Shown piece by piece: positions 17,925 to 25,736 of a stretch of DNA of 64,000 bases. Source of the DNA: Gammaproteobacteria bacterium (lineage in GTDB: Bacteria > Pseudomonadota > Gammaproteobacteria > Pseudomonadales > Azotimanducaceae); the NCBI GenBank assembly GCA_030425195.1, contig JAUIAV010000001.1, forward strand, positions 62,001 through 126,000. The letters run 5' to 3'. Every line of letters begins with the position of its first letter. The first letter of the stretch is position 1. The notes under the pieces are model-generated. The model was given only the letters and a program-made list of their open reading frames with translations, was not told the origin of the DNA and made no database searches. The translations under genes were made by a program, and so were the position numbers.

Positions 17925-18080
17925 GGCACTCCCGATTCTCAGATTAAGAGCCCGGCATTCTGCACAGGGACCGGCCCGACGGCCAGCGGCGGGAAAACAA
18001 CGCAGCGAGCCCGGGCTTTGAGCGGCCATTTCTGATACAAGAGACGGCTCAGCAATATTTCGCACCAGAGGGGGATTCTC

Positions 18081-19310
18081 ATGCTCGATTTCAAGATTCC
18101 GGAAGAGGCCATTGCCGTCCGAAACAAGGTACGGAAGTTCGTCGAAGAGGAGTGCAAGCCTGCTGAGAAGACCTGCACGGCGGACAACTTCGAGGAGACG
18201 CTGGCTGGCCTCCGGGAAAAAGCCCGGTCACAGGGATTATGGTGCCCGTTCGTACCGAAGGAACATGGCGGCATGGGCCTCCGCCCGCTGGCAAACGCCC
18301 TGGTTCAGATGGAGCTCGGGGAGAGCTTTCTCGGCGCGCTGTCCATGAACACTCAGGGTCCGGACGACGCCACCATGCTCACCCTGCTCGAGCACGGCAC
18401 GGACTTCCAGAAGGAGAAATTTCTGAAGCCGCTGCTGAATGGCGAGAAGCGCATCTGCTATTCCATGACGGAGAAGGCTGCGGGTGCTGACGCCACCGGC
18501 ATGCAGACCACGGCCGTCCTCGAGGGGGACGAGTGGGTGCTCAACGGCGAAAAATGGTTCAGCTCATCTGCGAGCGTGGCCGACATCGCGGTGGTGATGG
18601 CCAAGACGGATCCGGACGCCGCCCGGCACGAGCAGTACTCCACGTTCATCGTCGAGCTGCCGAATCCGGGCTACGAGATCGTGCGCAACATCGAGACCAT
18701 GCAGCCGCACACGGAGCTGGGTCTCAAACTCGGCGGTTCCCACTCTGAGATCAGGATAGAGAATCTGCGCGTGCCCCGGGACAACATCCTCGGCGGCCGC
18801 GGCCAGGGCTTCAACATGGGTCAGCACCGGCTGGCCTACGGCCGGCTCCGGCACGGCATGCACAACGTGGCCATGGCCCAGCGGGCGCTGGATCTGGCGG
18901 CGGAGCACGTGACTCAGCGCGTGACCTTCGGCAAACGCCTGGCAGACCGGCAGGGCGTGCGCTGGATGCTCGCCGACTGCGCCGCCGAGATCTACAAGGC
19001 CCGCCTGATGCTGCTGCACATCGCCTACAAGGCGGAGAACGGCATGGACCTCAGGCAGGAGAACGGCATCGCCAAGGTCTTCCTGGCCAACATGGTGCAT
19101 CAGGTGGTGGACACGGCCCTGCAGCTGCACGGCGCCCTGGGTTACAGCATGGATACGCCGCTGGCCCAGTGGTACCGGGGCATCCGCTCGCAGCGTCTGG
19201 TCGATGGACCGGACGAGGTGCACCGCTGGCGGACGGGGGCCAATGTCATCAAGGCCTTCGAGAAGGACGGCACCACCGCTGCGGCCTGCGGCGGCGAGCT
19301 GTTCGAATAG
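18081..19310 (+). CDS. Acyl-CoA dehydrogenase, ACAD10/11-like
   Basis: FAD-dependent acyl-CoA dehydrogenase of 409 residues, first gene of an operon with GST, phospho-lyase-type aminotransferase and APH-fold kinase. Start: GGGGG seven bases before ATG. Typical phrases: YSMTEKAAGADATGMQT (FAD/substrate loop), GEKWFSSSA, RVTFGKRLADRQ and LQLHGALGYS. The C-terminal DGPDEVHR matches the group that includes ACAD10 and ACAD11, enzymes which, in animals, work with an attached APH kinase domain on 4-hydroxyacyl-CoA. An APH-fold kinase is the fourth gene here, so a related phosphorylation-elimination use is possible but not shown. An ordinary beta-oxidation or branched-chain role is the alternative. 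Confidence 0.9.
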   Translation: MLDFKIPEEAIAVRNKVRKFVEEECKPAEKTCTADNFEETLAGLREKARSQGLWCPFVPKEHGGMGLRPLANALVQMELGESFLGALSMNTQGPDDATMLTLLEHGTDFQKEKFLKPLLNGEKRICYSMTEKAAGADATGMQTTAVLEGDEWVLNGEKWFSSSASVADIAVVMAKTDPDAARHEQYSTFIVELPNPGYEIVRNIETMQPHTELGLKLGGSHSEIRIENLRVPRDNILGGRGQGFNMGQHRLAYGRLRHGMHNVAMAQRALDLAAEHVTQRVTFGKRLADRQGVRWMLADCAAEIYKARLMLLHIAYKAENGMDLRQENGIAKVFLANMVHQVVDTALQLHGALGYSMDTPLAQWYRGIRSQRLVDGPDEVHRWRTGANVIKAFEKDGTTAAACGGELFE

Positions 19311-19328
19311 GCACGGGGGGCACAGACC

Positions 19329-20087
19329 ATGAGCAGCCAGCCGCTTCTTCTCTACGGCGTGCCCTTCTCGCAGCCCGTCCGGGCTGTGATGTGGCTCATG
19401 CTGTTCAAGGACACGCCGTTCGAGATGGTGCTGATCAATCCGGGTTCGAAGGGAGACAATGGCAGCCGCAATCCGGCCTACCTGGCCAAGAACCCGGCCG
19501 GCACCATTCCGATGATCGAGGATCCGGCGTCCGGCTACGTGCTCGCCGAAGCGCATGCCATTCTCGCCTACCTCTGCAACCGGCACGGCTGGCACGACGT
19601 CTATCCGGAGAACCCGGAGCATCGCGGACGGGTGGACTGGTATCTGAACTACCACCACCGGAACGTGCGCGATGCCTCCGTCGGCCTGGTCGCTCCGAAG
19701 ATCCGCAAGGACCTGAACATTCCACAGGCGACTCAGGATGCAGCCCGAGCCACCCTGACAAATGCGCTCAAGGCTCTGGACACGGGCTGGCTCGAGCGCT
19801 CCCGGTTCCTGGCCGGCGATGCACTGACCATCGCCGATTTCGCCGCCTACGCGGAAATCGGCCAGCTGCGGCCCGGATTCACCAACGTCTACGACTTCGA
19901 GCCTTTTCCGAACGTCCAGCGCTGGCTGAACGACATGCAGGGCGTCAAGGCCCATGACGAGGTGCACGTGGTGCTGGCCGAGCTCGGCGACATCAGCGTC
20001 GAACCGCCTGAGATGGAGACCATAAAGAACGCCAACAAGCGGGCCCTCGGCACGCTCAAGGCAAGCCTGGCGGCACTCGCAACCTGA
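19329..20087 (+). CDS. Glutathione S-transferase, theta-like
   Basis: Protein of 252 residues: thioredoxin-like N-terminal domain (LLYGVPFSQPVRAVMW, then NPAGTIPMIED and the glutathione gamma-Glu-binding AEAHAILAYL) and an all-helical C-terminal domain from about 95 with the N-capping FLAGDALTIADFA motif. The Ser in PFSQP is at the catalytic position used by theta-class enzymes. Bacterial theta-like GSTs handle electrophiles or dehalogenation. It lies 18 bases after the acyl-CoA dehydrogenase gene and 17 before the PLP enzyme gene in the same operon, which suggests it acts on an intermediate or by-product of that pathway. Confidence 0.92.
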   Translation: MSSQPLLLYGVPFSQPVRAVMWLMLFKDTPFEMVLINPGSKGDNGSRNPAYLAKNPAGTIPMIEDPASGYVLAEAHAILAYLCNRHGWHDVYPENPEHRGRVDWYLNYHHRNVRDASVGLVAPKIRKDLNIPQATQDAARATLTNALKALDTGWLERSRFLAGDALTIADFAAYAEIGQLRPGFTNVYDFEPFPNVQRWLNDMQGVKAHDEVHVVLAELGDISVEPPEMETIKNANKRALGTLKASLAALAT

Positions 20088-20104
20088 GATCACAGGAGAC
20101 GCCC

Positions 20105-21367
20105 GTGACAGACGTGAAGGCCCGACGTGATGCGGTCTTCGGCGCCGGCTCGACCCTCTTCTATGACGAGCCGGTGCACATCGTCCGGGGCGAAGGCGTG
20201 TATCTCTACGCCGCGGACGGCACACGCTACCTGGACATGTACAACAACGTGCCGAGCGTCGGTCACTGTCACCCGCACGTGGTGGAGGCCGTGTCGAAGC
20301 AGATCGGCACGCTGAACGTGCACAACCGCTACCTGCATGAGGCCATCCTCGAGTATGGCGAGCGCCTTCTGGCCACCCACCATGACGGTCTGGCCAGTGT
20401 GGTATTCAGCTGCACGGGCACCGAAGCCAACGAGGTGGCGCTGATGATGGCCCGGGCTGCCACTGGCGGCCAGGGCATCATCTGCACGGATGCCGCCTAT
20501 CATGGAAACAGCACCGAAGTGCGGCGTCTGAATCACTGCCGGTCCAGCACGGGCGACGTTCGCTCCGTGCCGTTTCCCGACGGCTTCCGGTTCGACCTCG
20601 ACCACCCGGGCCAGGATCCGCTCACCTGCTATCTCGACCAGGTGCAGGCCGTCATCGACGGCTTCCGGAACGACGGCGTGGACTTCGCCGGCCTGCTTTT
20701 CTGTCCGCTGTTCGCCAATGAAGGGCTGCCGGCGATCCCCGATGGTTTTCTGCCGGCCGTCGCCGAACTGGTCCGGCGGTCGGGCGGCCTGTTCATCTGC
20801 GACGAGGTGCAGGCGGGCCTCGGCCGCACGGGAAACTGGTGGGGTTACGAAGTGCAGGGCTTCCAGCCGGACATCGTCAGCATGGGCAAGCCGCTGGGTG
20901 CGGGAATGCCGCTGGCAGCCACTGCCGGCCGGCGTGATCTGGTGGAGCACTTCCGAAAGACATTCCGTTACTTCAATACTTTCGCGGCCACCCCGGGCCA
21001 GGCCGCCGCCGGTAATGCGGTGCTCGACGTGATCGAGGCCGAGAACGTCCTGAACCAGGTCACGACGGTGGGGCAGCAGCTTCGCGACGGGCTGCGCCCG
21101 TTCATGGGCCGTTGCGAACCCATGGCCGATGTACGCGGCGAAGGTCTGTTCGTTTCCATAGAGTGGGTAACCGACCGCCGTACCAGGACGCCGGATGCGG
21201 AAGGTGCCATTCAGGTGGTGGAGCAGCTGAAAGCGCGCGGATTTCTGACCAGCAACGCTGGCGCCTACCGAAACATCATCAAGCTGCGACCGCCGCTCGT
21301 GTTCTCCGAGGCCGATGCCGCGCAGTTCCTGGACGCGTTCGAGGACGTGCTCGACGGGCTGGACTGA
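20105..21367 (+). CDS. Class III PLP enzyme, phospho-lyase type (ETNPPL/PHYKPL-like)
   Basis: PLP-dependent enzyme of 420 residues, GTG start. It has the class III aminotransferase fold with the Schiff-base Lys in VSMGKPLGAGMPLA and FICDEVQAGLGR upstream. Several phrases are those of ethanolamine-phosphate and 5-phosphohydroxylysine phospho-lyases rather than of ordinary transaminases: YLDMYNNVPSVGHCHPHVV, NRYLHEAILEY, SMGKPLGAG and YFNTFAATPGQAAAGNAVLDVI. Those enzymes remove phosphate and ammonia from O-phosphorylated amino alcohols. The next gene, 1 base away, codes for an APH-fold kinase, the partner expected to make such a substrate. Plain aminotransferase activity remains the alternative. 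Confidence 0.85.
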   Translation: MTDVKARRDAVFGAGSTLFYDEPVHIVRGEGVYLYAADGTRYLDMYNNVPSVGHCHPHVVEAVSKQIGTLNVHNRYLHEAILEYGERLLATHHDGLASVVFSCTGTEANEVALMMARAATGGQGIICTDAAYHGNSTEVRRLNHCRSSTGDVRSVPFPDGFRFDLDHPGQDPLTCYLDQVQAVIDGFRNDGVDFAGLLFCPLFANEGLPAIPDGFLPAVAELVRRSGGLFICDEVQAGLGRTGNWWGYEVQGFQPDIVSMGKPLGAGMPLAATAGRRDLVEHFRKTFRYFNTFAATPGQAAAGNAVLDVIEAENVLNQVTTVGQQLRDGLRPFMGRCEPMADVRGEGLFVSIEWVTDRRTRTPDAEGAIQVVEQLKARGFLTSNAGAYRNIIKLRPPLVFSEADAAQFLDAFEDVLDGLD

Positions 21368-21368
21368 G

Positions 21369-22340
21369 GTGACGCCAGCCATCGATGCTGCGAGGGCCGC
21401 GCTCCGGCAGTGGGGTCTGGAGGCGGCGGATCTGGTCGAAGTCTCTCACTCCGAAAACAGAGTTTTCCGGGTGGACGCGGAAGACGGCAGTCGCTACGTC
21501 CTGCGGCTGCACAGACCGGGGTACCACAGCTATCGCGCCCTGATATCCGAGCAGACCTGGACCGCCGCCCTGGCGGAGGCAGGTGTGGATGTGCCGGTTC
21601 CCCGACCCACGCTCGACGGCGAACCCTACGGCCGGATCCGGATCCAGACCGAGGATCGGATGGTCGGTCTGCTCGAATGGGTGGACGGCGAGACCCTGCG
21701 CACGCTCATGGAGGATGGTCCCGACCGGAACGCCGGCCGTTTCCACCAGCTCGGCGGCCTCCTTGCCCGGCTGCACAACCAGGCAAGCGGCTGGCAGCCA
21801 CCGTCCTCATTCGAGCGGCATGTCCTGGATGCGGACGGACTCATGGGCACGGCACCCTGGTGGGGACCCTTCTGGCAGGCACAGGCCCTGACCCCGGCAC
21901 AGAGGAAACGGTTCTCGGATCTGCGCCAGGACCTCCATCGGATCCTCCGGAATCTCCCGATGGATCCGGACCGGTTCAGCCTGATTCACGCCGATCTGCA
22001 CCCGGGTAACGTGGTGATCAACGGTGATCGGCTGCACATCATCGATTTCGACGACTCGGGGTTCGGCTGGCACGCCTACGATCTCGCCGTGGCACTGAAG
22101 GATTACCAGGATGATCCGGCCTTCGACGCCTGCCAGGCCGCACTGATGGACGGCTACCGCACGCATCGGACCGTCGGCGACGAGGTGCTCGAGCTCATTC
22201 CTCTTTTTCTGCTCGTCCGGGCCCTGGCGTCCATCGGCTGGGCCGACGCGCGTCCGGAGTTGGGACACCCGGATTACGTACCCGGACTGGCAGAGCAGGT
22301 CGTCGACAGGGCGGACGACGTGCTGGCCCCGTTCATCTGA
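21369..22340 (+). CDS. APH-fold small-molecule kinase (hydroxylysine-kinase-like)
   Basis: Aminoglycoside phosphotransferase/choline-kinase fold protein of 323 residues from a GTG at 21369, immediately after the stop codon of the PLP enzyme. The N-lobe has SENRVFRV and the ATP-binding Lys equivalent in YVLRLHRPGY; the catalytic loop is HADLHPGNVVI with Asp as base and Asn as metal ligand, and the DFG equivalent is IDFDDSGFG. The family phosphorylates hydroxyl groups of amino alcohols, homoserine, hydroxylysine or hydroxyacyl-CoA. Its pairing with a phospho-lyase-type PLP enzyme mirrors the animal HYKK/PHYKPL pair, and its pairing with an acyl-CoA dehydrogenase mirrors ACAD10/11. Antibiotic resistance is unlikely in this context. 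Confidence 0.85.
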   Translation: MTPAIDAARAALRQWGLEAADLVEVSHSENRVFRVDAEDGSRYVLRLHRPGYHSYRALISEQTWTAALAEAGVDVPVPRPTLDGEPYGRIRIQTEDRMVGLLEWVDGETLRTLMEDGPDRNAGRFHQLGGLLARLHNQASGWQPPSSFERHVLDADGLMGTAPWWGPFWQAQALTPAQRKRFSDLRQDLHRILRNLPMDPDRFSLIHADLHPGNVVINGDRLHIIDFDDSGFGWHAYDLAVALKDYQDDPAFDACQAALMDGYRTHRTVGDEVLELIPLFLLVRALASIGWADARPELGHPDYVPGLAEQVVDRADDVLAPFI

Positions 22341-22355
22341 GGGGACCGCTGCCGG

Positions 22356-23300
22356 TTACCCTTCCGTCACGCCCAGACCACGCGCGAGCGCGGCTCGATG
22401 GTCCGCCGTGAACCGGGCGGTCAGTTCCGTTCCGGGCAGCAGCTGGAAACCATGGCAGGCCGAGGGATACAGCAGAACCTCCACCGCGACGCCGGCGGCC
22501 AGCAGACTCTGTGCGTAGGCCAGATTCTCGTCGCGGAAAAGATCCAGCGCCGCCGTGAACATCCAGGTATCCGGCAGGCCGGCAAAACTCTCGACCCGCG
22601 CCGGTACCTGCGGAGCGACAGGCTCTGCGGTACCGAGATAGCTCTCCCATCCGAACCGGTTCCGCGCACGGGTCCAGACGAACTCGCCCACCAGAGGATC
22701 CCCCGGCTGCACATCCGTACCGGTGAGGTTGTCCAGCATGGGATAGGTGAGGTGCTGATGGCAGACCGCATAGTCGCCCGCATCCCGGGCGCGGATGGCG
22801 AGAGCGGCAGCCAGCCCGCCACCGGCGCTCTCACCCCCGACCCCGATCCGCTGCCGGTCCACGCCCAGCGCCTCCGCATTCTCATGCAGCCAGGACAGTC
22901 CCGCATAACAGTCGTCCAGGGGAGCCGGGATCGGGTGTTCCGGCGCCAGCCGGTAGTCCACGGAGAGAATCACGATGCCGAGCCTGGCCGCGAGCTGGAT
23001 GTTGGAGATGTCCGATCCTTCCACCGAGCCCATGATGTAGCCGCCGCCATGGATGTGCAGATAGCCCGGGCAGCCGGCGGCCTTGCCCACCGGCCGGTAC
23101 AGCAGGCAGCGTACGTCGCCGTCCGCGCCGGGTACCCTCACCTCTTCGCGGCTCACGCCGGCCCTGGCCGGATCACCCATGACGACCCCCTCCGCTCCCA
23201 CCTTCCGGAACAGCGGCAGGTTGTCCGGGGTGATGTCCGTATTCGGCATGAGCTCGATGATGGGATGGAGCTCCTCCGCCAGCAGGTGTTTCGTCGACAT
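22356..23300 (-). CDS. Alpha/beta-hydrolase esterase, HSL (hormone-sensitive lipase) family
   Basis: Cytoplasmic esterase of 314 residues. The oxyanion motif HIHGGGY, the nucleophile Ser in GGESAGGG, the acid in AALDLFRDE and the His in ACHGFQLL make a complete HSL-type catalytic set; YRLAPEHPIPAPLDD between them is also typical. These enzymes hydrolyse short-chain esters or acylated natural products. It lies downstream of, and probably in one transcript with, the lipoprotein-type amidase gene on the minus strand (26-base gap). It converges on the kinase gene with 15 bases between stop codons. Confidence 0.92.
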   Translation of the reverse strand: MSTKHLLAEELHPIIELMPNTDITPDNLPLFRKVGAEGVVMGDPARAGVSREEVRVPGADGDVRCLLYRPVGKAAGCPGYLHIHGGGYIMGSVEGSDISNIQLAARLGIVILSVDYRLAPEHPIPAPLDDCYAGLSWLHENAEALGVDRQRIGVGGESAGGGLAAALAIRARDAGDYAVCHQHLTYPMLDNLTGTDVQPGDPLVGEFVWTRARNRFGWESYLGTAEPVAPQVPARVESFAGLPDTWMFTAALDLFRDENLAYAQSLLAAGVAVEVLLYPSACHGFQLLPGTELTARFTADHRAALARGLGVTEG

Positions 23301-23326
23301 GTCCTCTCCTTCCGGGATATCCGTTG

Positions 23327-24880
23327 TCAGTCCGTCGACGGCCGGAAGCGTTCCGGCGGTCCGGCATGACGGGTTCGCTGCTCGTAGGCATACGAGACAG
23401 CGATCAGGAGCGTCTCCGAAAACGGGCGGCCGAGCAACTGCAGGCCGGCAGGCAGATGCCCGTGGCTGTAGCCCATGGGCACGGAAACGGCAGGAAGACC
23501 CGTGGCGGGTGCGACCAGCTGACTGTTGTCGCCGCGGTACTCCTCCACCGGTCTATCCAGATGGGCCGGTGGATTCGTCCAGGAGGGATAGGCAATGACG
23601 TCCACGTCGGCACGGTCCATGGATTCGATCACATCCCGGCGGAAAGCCTGCCGGCCCGGGTGGTCCGGCAGGTCGGGACAGGGCGGGTCCAGCTCGGAAG
23701 GATGCACGTCCGGCGGGTTGGCGCCGAAGAAATGCAGCCGGTCCTCGATGTAAGGATCGAACTGGCCCGTCTCGAGCACCTCCATCACATCCCACAGCGG
23801 TGCGCCGTCGCCGAGCGATTTCAGATACTGCGTCATGTCATAGCGGAAGCGGACACAGAAGTTGGAGGCATTCCGGTGTGTTTCCAGACCGCTGATCTCG
23901 AAGTCGTCCACGATCACGGCACCGGCCGCGGCCAGATCGTCCAGGGCCTGCTCGAAGACCCGGATCACATCCGGATCCGCATCCCCGGTCTCCACCAGCG
24001 CGCGCAGCACACCGATCCGGGTGCCTGCGAGCGCCTCTGCATCCAGAAAGGCCGCATAGTCGGTACCCGCCTGGTCTGCACCCAGTGCCGTGTAGGGATC
24101 CGCCGGGTCCACGCCGGCAATCACCGTCAGGACCCGGGCAGCGTCTTCTACCGTTCTCGTCATGGGCCCTACCACATCCCGATCGAAGGCGAGCGGTATC
24201 ACCCCATCCCGGCTGACGAGACCCATGGTCGAACGGATGCCGAAAAGAGACAGGTGCGAGGAAGGCCCACGGATGGAGTTACCCGTGTCCGATCCCATGC
24301 CGATCACGCCGAATCCGGCGGCGATTCCGGACGCGGTGCCGCCGCTTGAACCCGCCGGAACCCGGTCCAGGTCATAGGCGTTGGCGGTCACACCATAGGA
24401 GGAACTGCGGGTCTGCCGGGCACTGAACGCCCACTCCGCCATGTTCGTCTTGGCGATGATGATGGCACCCGCCTCTCTCAACCGCCGGACGATGAACGCA
24501 TCGTCCGGGGGCACGGATGCCTTCAGCGCAACAGAGCCGCCGGAGGTGGGCATGTCAGCCGTATCCATGTTGTCCTTGAGCAGTACCGGCGCACAGAACA
24601 GCGGACCGGGGCGCTCTCCTGCGGCAAACGCCGCGTCGATCTCAGCGGCACGGGCCAGAGCCCGGGGATTGGTGAAGATGACGGCGTTCAGACCGCTGGC
24701 GGCATCGAGCGCCTCGATCCGGTCCAGGTAGATCCGGACGACGTCCTGACAGGTCAGGTCACCATCGCGGATGGCCTGCTGGACATCCGCAATGGTTGCG
24801 GTCACGGGGTCGAAGGACGATCCGGATCCCGTCTGAACGTCTGTGCCACAGGCCGTCAGCAGTCCGGCGGTAAGCAGCAT
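23327..24880 (-). CDS. Amidase signature family hydrolase, lipoprotein-type signal
   Basis: Amidase of 517 residues. The Ser-cisSer-Lys triad is recognisable: Lys102 in LLKDNMD, the GSSGG loop at 177-181 and nucleophile Ser202 in DTGNSIRGPS. The N-terminus has a short hydrophobic stretch ending in LLTAC, a lipobox with Cys11; the hydrophobic part is short and the ATG at 24880 has no clear Shine-Dalgarno sequence, so the true start may be different. An envelope-anchored amidase would match exported members of the family that act on carboxamides or amidated peptides. Neighbours are an HSL esterase downstream and an SDR upstream. Confidence 0.88.
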   Translation of the reverse strand: MLLTAGLLTACGTDVQTGSGSSFDPVTATIADVQQAIRDGDLTCQDVVRIYLDRIEALDAASGLNAVIFTNPRALARAAEIDAAFAAGERPGPLFCAPVLLKDNMDTADMPTSGGSVALKASVPPDDAFIVRRLREAGAIIIAKTNMAEWAFSARQTRSSSYGVTANAYDLDRVPAGSSGGTASGIAAGFGVIGMGSDTGNSIRGPSSHLSLFGIRSTMGLVSRDGVIPLAFDRDVVGPMTRTVEDAARVLTVIAGVDPADPYTALGADQAGTDYAAFLDAEALAGTRIGVLRALVETGDADPDVIRVFEQALDDLAAAGAVIVDDFEISGLETHRNASNFCVRFRYDMTQYLKSLGDGAPLWDVMEVLETGQFDPYIEDRLHFFGANPPDVHPSELDPPCPDLPDHPGRQAFRRDVIESMDRADVDVIAYPSWTNPPAHLDRPVEEYRGDNSQLVAPATGLPAVSVPMGYSHGHLPAGLQLLGRPFSETLLIAVSYAYEQRTRHAGPPERFRPSTD

Positions 24881-24958
24881 TGCGCCGCAACGCCCGCGGA
24901 TAACGTGGTGCTTCAGACTCTTTCCCCGGCGGATGAAACCGGACCGACGGTAGCAGAG

Positions 24959-25723
24959 TCAGGCGTGATTCCACCAGGGTGTGTCGCTGAAGGACCGGAG
25001 GTCCATCTCGAAGGTCCAGGTGGAGCGGTGCTGTCCCACCAGGTGCAGATAGGTTTCCGCCACCTTCTCCGGCAGGATGATGCCGTCCGCCCGGCCCCGT
25101 GTCTCCCGCAGCGCCTGAAAGCGCTCCTCGCCGAGCATCTTACCCACGGTATCCGGCGCGTCCACCATGCCGTCCACCAGCACGTGCGCCACGTGTATGC
25201 CCTGGCTTGAGAATTCCGCGTTCAGCGTCTGACAGAGCATCCGACGGCCACCCATGGCAGCGGCGTGGGAGTGCTGGCCTGCATTGCCGCGTACCGCCGC
25301 GGTGGCTGAAGTGACGATGATCGCGCCGCGGCCCCGCTCGACCATGTGCGGCGTGACTGCGGATGCCACCCGGAACAGACCGAAGCAGGCCATCCGCCAG
25401 CCGAGCTCGAAGGCCTTGTAGCTGGTGCCGGCCAGCGGGCGATCGCCGATCTGGGCGCCGAGATTGAAGATCACCACCTCGATGGGTCCGATTTCCGCTT
25501 CCGTCTGCTCGATCCGCTCTTCGATGGCGCCCTCGTCCACCGCGTTCAACAGAAAGCCCGTCGCTTCAGCGCCGGACTTACGGATATCCGCCACCATGGC
25601 GTTGAGCCCTGCTCCGTCACTCCGCCGGCAGAGCACGGCGTGGTAGCCGGCTTCGGCGAATTTTCTGCCTGCGGTACCGCCGATTCCGGCTCCCGCACCC
25701 ATGACAAGACACACTGGTTTCAT
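24959..25723 (-). CDS. SDR-fold protein lacking the catalytic Tyr and Lys
   Basis: Short-chain dehydrogenase/reductase fold of 254 residues. The dinucleotide-binding GAGAGIGG is at the N-terminus, and the catalytic Ser is present in VTSATA. Where the family has YxxxK, this protein reads HAAAM (in QHSHAAAMGGRRML), so both the catalytic Tyr and Lys are replaced by my alignment by eye. It may be a divergent enzyme with another base, or a non-catalytic binding protein. It is co-directional with the CoA-transferase and GST genes upstream (13-base gap) and the amidase downstream, so it probably belongs to that operon. Confidence 0.88.
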   Translation of the reverse strand: MKPVCLVMGAGAGIGGTAGRKFAEAGYHAVLCRRSDGAGLNAMVADIRKSGAEATGFLLNAVDEGAIEERIEQTEAEIGPIEVVIFNLGAQIGDRPLAGTSYKAFELGWRMACFGLFRVASAVTPHMVERGRGAIIVTSATAAVRGNAGQHSHAAAMGGRRMLCQTLNAEFSSQGIHVAHVLVDGMVDAPDTVGKMLGEERFQALRETRGRADGIILPEKVAETYLHLVGQHRSTWTFEMDLRSFSDTPWWNHA

Positions 25724-25736
25724 TCCGATCTCCTCG

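Noticed and set aside
18564-20225. Long minus-strand open frame opposite the acyl-CoA dehydrogenase and GST
   Set aside because: Composition is that of a reverse-frame shadow; the plus-strand proteins have full motifs and ribosome binding sites.
21369-22340. Antibiotic (aminoglycoside) resistance gene
   Set aside because: APH fold only; it sits in a metabolic operon beside a phospho-lyase-type PLP enzyme and shows no feature specific for drug kinases.
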